From the NCBI GenBank assembly GCA_016927675.1, contig JAFGMF010000043.1:1-11616 (forward strand): 11,616 nt of DNA. The letters run 5' to 3'. The notes under the pieces were generated by a model, which was not told the DNA's origin, did no database searches, and saw only the letters and a list, made by a program, of their open reading frames with translations. Shown one piece after another: positions 8,116 through 11,616 of the stretch. This stretch comes from Candidatus Cloacimonadota bacterium. Lineage in GTDB: Bacteria; Cloacimonadota; Cloacimonadia; Cloacimonadales; TCS61. A program made the translations under genes and the position numbers. The stretch's first letter is position 1. Each line of letters begins with the position of its first letter.

Positions 8116-8181
8116 TAAGGAAAATTCTATTTTCAGCATGCTGAAGATAAATTCGGATATCTGATCGTAGAATTTTCTTTA
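8116..8181 (+). promoter_or_regulatory. Candidate structured leader (three-way junction) upstream of queD
   Basis: Bases 8116-8129 pair with 8168-8181 over 14 positions (13 Watson-Crick and one G-U); the core GAAAATTCTA/TAGAATTTTC is a perfect 10-bp match. Inside lie a perfect palindrome TTCAGCATGCTGAA (8132-8145, a 5-bp stem with a CATG loop) and GATA/TATC (8146-8149 with 8158-8161, loop AATTCGGA). Together they could fold as a closing stem with two arms. The element stops two bases before the Shine-Dalgarno of queD. It does not resemble the preQ1-I riboswitch consensus as I know it. It could instead be a small inverted-repeat element. Confidence 0.4.
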
Positions 8182-8195
8182 TTGAGGGGTTTTTA

Positions 8196-8564
8196 ATGTA
8201 TAAACTTAATGTGATATCACAGTTTTCCGCTGCTCATCGTTTGCTGGGTTATCAGGGGGATTGTAAAAATCTGCATGGTCACAACTGGAAGGTAAGGGTG
8301 GGAATCGAATGCGGTCAGCTTGATGAACTTGGTTTGGCCATCGATTTTGGGATCATCAAAAAGCATCTGAATAAGATCATGAATAAGTTCGATCATCAAT
8401 ATCTTAACGATCTTGAATTTTTCAAGGAGATTAATCCATCTTCGGAGAATATTGCCAGGATTATTTTTATGGAAATGTCAAACAGTTTAGATAAGCCAGG
8501 GTGTAAAATAGCAGAAGTGGAGATCTGGGAATCGGATAAAACTTCTCTGATTTACCGGGATTAA
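8196..8564 (+). CDS. queD: 6-carboxy-5,6,7,8-tetrahydropterin synthase / 6-pyruvoyl-tetrahydropterin synthase family
   Basis: QueD converts 7,8-dihydroneopterin triphosphate to 6-carboxytetrahydropterin, an early step towards preQ0 and queuosine in tRNA. The 122-residue length is normal for the family. The zinc ligands are visible as His14 (SAAHRL), His27 and His29 (NLHGHNW). The nucleophile Cys23 sits in CKNLHGH, the CxxxHGH spacing typical of QueD. The catalytic pair Asp66-His67 lies in KFDHQYLND, AIDFG is at 49-53, the PSSENIA helix cap at 81-87, and the pterin-anchoring Glu112 in EIWES. GAGGGG lies six bases before the ATG. No other queuosine gene is present, so a different tetrahydropterin-related role within this superfamily cannot be excluded. 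It heads a rightward cluster and follows an unusual structured leader. Confidence 0.93.
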   Translation: MYKLNVISQFSAAHRLLGYQGDCKNLHGHNWKVRVGIECGQLDELGLAIDFGIIKKHLNKIMNKFDHQYLNDLEFFKEINPSSENIARIIFMEMSNSLDKPGCKIAEVEIWESDKTSLIYRD

Positions 8565-8583
8565 TTAATCGTTATTATTGGCC

Positions 8584-9201
8584 ATGATCAGAATAATCTC
8601 AGCGGAATTCGTAAAAAGTGCTGTTAAGCCGGAGGGTTATCCTCCGCCAAACTGGGCTGAAATAGCTTTTGCCGGCAAATCAAATGTAGGGAAATCATCA
8701 CTGATAAATACCATTCTATCCAGAAAAATGATTGCAAAAGTCAGCTCTACTCCCGGGAAAACCAGATTATTGAATTTTTTCAAGGTAGATTTCCTGTTTG
8801 AAAGCAATCAACCTGGGGTATTGTCAATAACTGATCTACCGGGATACGGCTATGCCAGAGTAAGTAAAACCGAACGGGCTCTCTGGCAGAAAATGATTGA
8901 TCAATACCTGTTAACCAGAACTAATCTGAATGGTCTGATTCTGATCGTCGATATCCGTCATCAGGCAGATCCTAAAGACAGGATGATGCTGGCTTTTCTG
9001 AAAGAGCATAACATTCCCAGAATTGTTATTGCCACCAAGGCAGACAAGATTGCCAAGACAAAAAGAGGCTTTTATCTGAAGCGTCTGCAGCAGGAACTGG
9101 AGCTTGAGAAAGATCAGCTGATCGGTTTTTCTTCTTTACAGAAATTGGGAAGTGAAGCTGTTCTCGAATGGGTAGAAAAACGTATTACTTCGGATATTTG
9201 A
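8584..9201 (+). CDS. engB: Ribosome biogenesis GTP-binding protein EngB (YsxC/YihA)
   Basis: EngB is a small essential GTPase needed for assembly of the large ribosomal subunit. The 205-residue protein shows the complete G-motif set: G1 GKSNVGKSS (31-39), G2 with Thr56 in SSTPGKTR, G3 DLPGYGYA (84-91), G4 TKAD (151-154) and G5 FSS (182-184). The N-terminal ISAEFVKSAVKPEGYP is typical of the family. I chose ATG at 8584; an in-frame TTG at 8578 would add two residues (MA). Neither start has a recognisable Shine-Dalgarno, so translation may depend on coupling to queD, whose stop lies 19 bases upstream. A 12-base palindrome, GATTAATTAATC (8559-8570), spans that stop. Confidence 0.95.
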   Translation: MIRIISAEFVKSAVKPEGYPPPNWAEIAFAGKSNVGKSSLINTILSRKMIAKVSSTPGKTRLLNFFKVDFLFESNQPGVLSITDLPGYGYARVSKTERALWQKMIDQYLLTRTNLNGLILIVDIRHQADPKDRMMLAFLKEHNIPRIVIATKADKIAKTKRGFYLKRLQQELELEKDQLIGFSSLQKLGSEAVLEWVEKRITSDI

Positions 9202-9260
9202 TTGACAGAGGTGATGAAGCTGGGATTATTACATTTGGATTTTTTTGTGAGGCAGAATAG

Positions 9261-11126
9261 ATGCTGGAAAAAATAAAATCGCCGGAGGATGTCCGGAAAT
9301 TATCACTTCAGGAGTTGATAGCTCTTGCTCCTGATATCAGAAAGAGAATCATTGAAGTTACAGCCAGAAACGGTGGCCATATTGGGCCCAGTCTGGGAGT
9401 TACCGATCTTACAATTGCTCTGCTGAAAGTTTTTAATCCTTTGGAAGACAGGATCATCTGGGATGTCGGGCATCAATCTTATGCCTACAAGATTCTGACT
9501 GAACGGAACGAGAGATTTGATACACTTCGCCAGATGAATGGGATAAGTGGCTTCAACAATATATTTGAAAGCCGATACGACGCCTTTGGTGCAGGTCATA
9601 GCAGTACCTCTATTTCTGCTTCGCTAGGAATAACAGTAGCCAAAGAACTGAAGAACAGAGACGGTCGGACTATTGCCGTAATTGGTGATGGTGCTCTTAC
9701 TGCCGGGATAGCCTTCGAAGCACTCAATCATACCGGTCATCTGCATAAAGATATGATTGTTATCCTCAACGATAACAATATGTCTATTTCTAAAAATGTT
9801 GGTGCATTACAGGCTTATCTCACCAATATCCTGGTCAGTCGATCGTACAATGCAGTTAAGGCAAAAGTCTGGGATCTTTTCCAGCATTTTCCTGGTCGGA
9901 TCAAACGGAGAATGATTGCAGTTGCCCAGAAATTCGAAGAAAATCTAATAAATTTTTTTGTCCCAAATGTTATTTTCGAAGATCTGGGATTCAAATATGT
10001 CGGCCCCGTGGATGGGCATAATATTCCGCGTCTGGTCAGAATTTTTCATAAAGTAAAAAGGAATATGGTCGGTCCGGTAATGATTCATGTTGTGACCAAG
10101 AAGGGTAAAGGTTACGAATTTGCCGAAGCCAATGCTCCCAAATTTCACGGATTGGGTCCTTTTGAGGTTTCCACAGGAGAGTGTATCAGTAAAAAGGAAA
10201 TCTCATATTCCAGATTTATGGGGGATACTCTTTGCCGATTGGCAAAGAATAATAAAAAAATCGTAGCCATAACTGCGGCTATGGCTGAGGGAACAGGCCT
10301 GGTGGATTTTTCACAGAAATTCCCCAGTCGTTTCTTTGATGTAGGTATCGCCGAGCAACATGCTGTTACGTTTGCCGGAGGATTAGCAATTGAAGGGATG
10401 AAACCTTTTGTCGCCATTTATTCTACCTTTCTGCAAAGAGCTCTTGATCAGGTTATTCATGATATTGCCCTGCAGAAACTTCCGGTTGTTTTCTGTCTTG
10501 ACCGAGGCGGAATCGTAGGAGAAGATGGTGCAACTCATCATGGAGCTTTCGATCTTTCTTATCTTAATTTCATCCCCAATATGATCGTAATGGCTCCTTC
10601 CAATGCTATGGAATTTGAACTGATGCTTAAATTTGGCGCCGGCTATCAGGATGGCCCTGTTGCGATCCGTTATCCACGTGGAACAGCTCTCTTGTGTGAT
10701 CGTAAGGGTTCAAAATTGAAAACCGGATGTTTCGAAATCGTCAATCCCGGCAGTAAATTAGCTTTACTCGGAATCGGAAATGCTTTTAATGATGCCGAAG
10801 CGATTTTTAAGAAAATAAAAACTGACTTTCCCGAATTGAATCCATATTTAATCGATGCCCGTTTTCTAAAACCTCTGGACGTTAATTTCCTGTTTAAGAC
10901 AGCAGCTTCTCTCGATCTGATATTTACTTTCGAAGATAACTCCCTGATAGGCGGTTTCGGAAGTTCAGTTCAGGCAATGCTGACAAATTCGCCGGTAAAA
11001 GTTCATTCCTTCGGGTATCCAGATCAGTTCATTCCTCACGGCAGTATTCCTGCTCTGAAGAAGAAATTCAAACTTAATCCGGAGCAGATATACCGCAAAA
11101 TAAAACCAATTTTAGCTGAATTGTAA
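9261..11126 (+). CDS. dxs: 1-deoxy-D-xylulose-5-phosphate synthase
   Basis: Dxs condenses pyruvate and glyceraldehyde 3-phosphate into DXP using thiamine diphosphate, the entry step of the MEP isoprenoid pathway and a source for thiamine and pyridoxal. The 621 residues are the usual full length. Visible sites are His40 in NGGHIGPSLG, His71 in DVGHQSYAYK, GAGHSSTS (110-117), the ThDP motif GDGALTAG (142-149) to NDNN (170-173), and YVGPVDGHN (246-254). The catalytic Glu365 lies in GIAEQHAVTFAGG, Tyr387 and Arg393 in YSTFLQRA, Asp422 and His426 in GEDGATHHGAFD, and the phosphate-binding Arg473 in YPRGT. All appear intact. GAGG (9249-9252) lies eight bases before the ATG. It follows engB by 59 bases, and its TAA overlaps the mnmE ATG by one base. 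Confidence 0.98.
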   Translation: MLEKIKSPEDVRKLSLQELIALAPDIRKRIIEVTARNGGHIGPSLGVTDLTIALLKVFNPLEDRIIWDVGHQSYAYKILTERNERFDTLRQMNGISGFNNIFESRYDAFGAGHSSTSISASLGITVAKELKNRDGRTIAVIGDGALTAGIAFEALNHTGHLHKDMIVILNDNNMSISKNVGALQAYLTNILVSRSYNAVKAKVWDLFQHFPGRIKRRMIAVAQKFEENLINFFVPNVIFEDLGFKYVGPVDGHNIPRLVRIFHKVKRNMVGPVMIHVVTKKGKGYEFAEANAPKFHGLGPFEVSTGECISKKEISYSRFMGDTLCRLAKNNKKIVAITAAMAEGTGLVDFSQKFPSRFFDVGIAEQHAVTFAGGLAIEGMKPFVAIYSTFLQRALDQVIHDIALQKLPVVFCLDRGGIVGEDGATHHGAFDLSYLNFIPNMIVMAPSNAMEFELMLKFGAGYQDGPVAIRYPRGTALLCDRKGSKLKTGCFEIVNPGSKLALLGIGNAFNDAEAIFKKIKTDFPELNPYLIDARFLKPLDVNFLFKTAASLDLIFTFEDNSLIGGFGSSVQAMLTNSPVKVHSFGYPDQFIPHGSIPALKKKFKLNPEQIYRKIKPILAEL

Positions 11127-11616
11127 TGGAATACAGAAACGATACCATCTGCGCAGTCTCTACTCCGCCAGGGACAAGTGGTATTGCCGTGATCAGGATC
11201 AGTGGAGCGGATGCCGTCCCGACAGTTCAATCCATTTTCAAATCCAAATCTGATTTAAGCAAAGCCAAATCACATTCTATCCATTTCGGCAGGATCGTTG
11301 ATCAGGGAAAAGTGATAGATGATGTTCTGATCTCAGTGTTTCTGGCACCTAACTCTTATACTGGAGAGGATGTGATCGAGATATCCTGCCATGGCAATAC
11401 TTTCATTTCGGGATTGATCATGGAACTGCTGTTGCAGAAAATCCGAATGGCAGAACCGGGGGAATTTACTCAAAGAGCATTTTTCAATGATAAAATCGGT
11501 CTCACTCAATCTGAAGCTGTCGGCGATCTGCTACATGTTCAGACAAGAAGGTCTCACCAGGCTGCCATTCTGCAGTTGGAGGGTAATTTACGGAGAAGGA
11601 TAGAAAAGATTCTCAA
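11126..11616 (+). CDS. mnmE: tRNA uridine-5-carboxymethylaminomethyl modification GTPase MnmE (5' part only)
   Basis: MnmE works with MnmG to modify C5 of the wobble uridine (U34) of certain tRNAs, using methylene-tetrahydrofolate. The window holds 163 codons, covering the N-terminal formyl-THF-binding domain and the start of the helical domain. Characteristic segments are NDTICAVSTPPGTSG and IAVIRISG (5-27), APNSYTGEDVIEISCHGN (74-91) and the block AEPGEFTQRAFFNDKIGLTQ (109-128), followed by SEAVGDLL. The GTPase domain and the C-terminal catalytic Cys lie beyond the window. The ATG overlaps the dxs stop in TAATG, so translation is probably coupled to dxs and no separate Shine-Dalgarno is obvious. 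Confidence 0.96.
   Translation, partial: MEYRNDTICAVSTPPGTSGIAVIRISGADAVPTVQSIFKSKSDLSKAKSHSIHFGRIVDQGKVIDDVLISVFLAPNSYTGEDVIEISCHGNTFISGLIMELLLQKIRMAEPGEFTQRAFFNDKIGLTQSEAVGDLLHVQTRRSHQAAILQLEGNLRRRIEKIL

Larger units (their letters stand above)
7845..8195. other. Divergent intergenic spacer with repeats and secondary structure
   Basis: This 351-base spacer lies between the leftward lipoprotein gene and rightward queD. I see no convincing gene in it. The left half (7845-8040) is AT-rich and must carry the promoters of both directions. A TTGACA on the minus strand (7949-7954) overlaps a TTGTCA on the plus strand (7948-7953). The middle holds a small hairpin (CTCCCT 8049-8054 with AGGGAG 8063-8068) and a 60% GC patch (8061-8110). 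The right end carries nested inverted repeats (8116-8181) that end just before the queD Shine-Dalgarno (GAGGGG, 8184-8189). Confidence 0.7.

Noticed and set aside
8004..8144. 46-codon plus-strand ORF in the spacer
   Set aside because: It has no Shine-Dalgarno, runs through the GC-rich patch and ends inside the palindrome of the structured element; the predicted peptide resembles nothing I know.
8116..8195. preQ1-I riboswitch upstream of queD
   Set aside because: Gene identity suggests it, but I find neither the short C-rich hairpin nor the A-rich tail pairing of the preQ1-I consensus.
9202..9230. TTGACA after the engB stop as a dxs promoter
   Set aside because: No good -10 lies at 16-18 bases (ATTATT matches three of six at 17); TATTAC fits only with a 19-base spacer. 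Too weak to call.
9214..9276. 20-codon ORF overlapping the dxs start
   Set aside because: Its AGAGG is only two bases from the ATG, and the peptide runs into dxs in another frame; most likely chance.

Overview
The window looks like chromosomal DNA from a bacterium of the Fibrobacteres-Chlorobi-Bacteroidetes side of the tree, most likely a Cloacimonadota-type organism. The evidence is a secreted protease ending in an NFPNPFNP-type C-terminal sorting domain, and a large secreted protein built from choice-of-anchor-J-like, CARDB-like and carboxypeptidase-regulatory-like beta modules. Base composition is moderate to AT-rich with AT-rich spacers. The lineage is an inference from protein style; no rRNA or tRNA is present.

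Left part (1-5439, minus strand): three closely spaced genes run leftward from a recognisable promoter at 5485-5514. They encode a Csp-like subtilase with a C-terminal sorting domain (3019-5439), a small three-helix membrane protein (2571-3008), and a very large secreted multidomain protein that leaves the window at base 1. Gaps of 10 and 32 bases suggest one cell-surface/secretion operon. Middle part (5518-7844, minus strand): a divergent nucleotide-sugar dehydrogenase preceded by a lipoprotein gene with a GTG start, closed by a strong hairpin terminator at 5518-5545. This points to envelope polysaccharide work. The promoter of the protease operon begins right behind that terminator.

A 351-base divergent spacer (7845-8195) separates the two strands. 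It holds a GC-rich patch with a direct repeat, and an imperfect 14-bp inverted repeat enclosing two smaller hairpins. The second structure ends two bases before the Shine-Dalgarno of the first rightward gene and is the most notable non-coding signal here.

Right part (8196-11616, plus strand): a compact housekeeping cluster of queD (6-carboxytetrahydropterin synthase family), engB/ysxC (ribosome-assembly GTPase), dxs (first step of the MEP isoprenoid pathway) and the 5' end of mnmE (tRNA wobble-uridine modification GTPase). dxs and mnmE overlap by one base. The first and last genes both feed modification of tRNA position 34. I see no CRISPR array, insertion sequence, phage gene or defence system.
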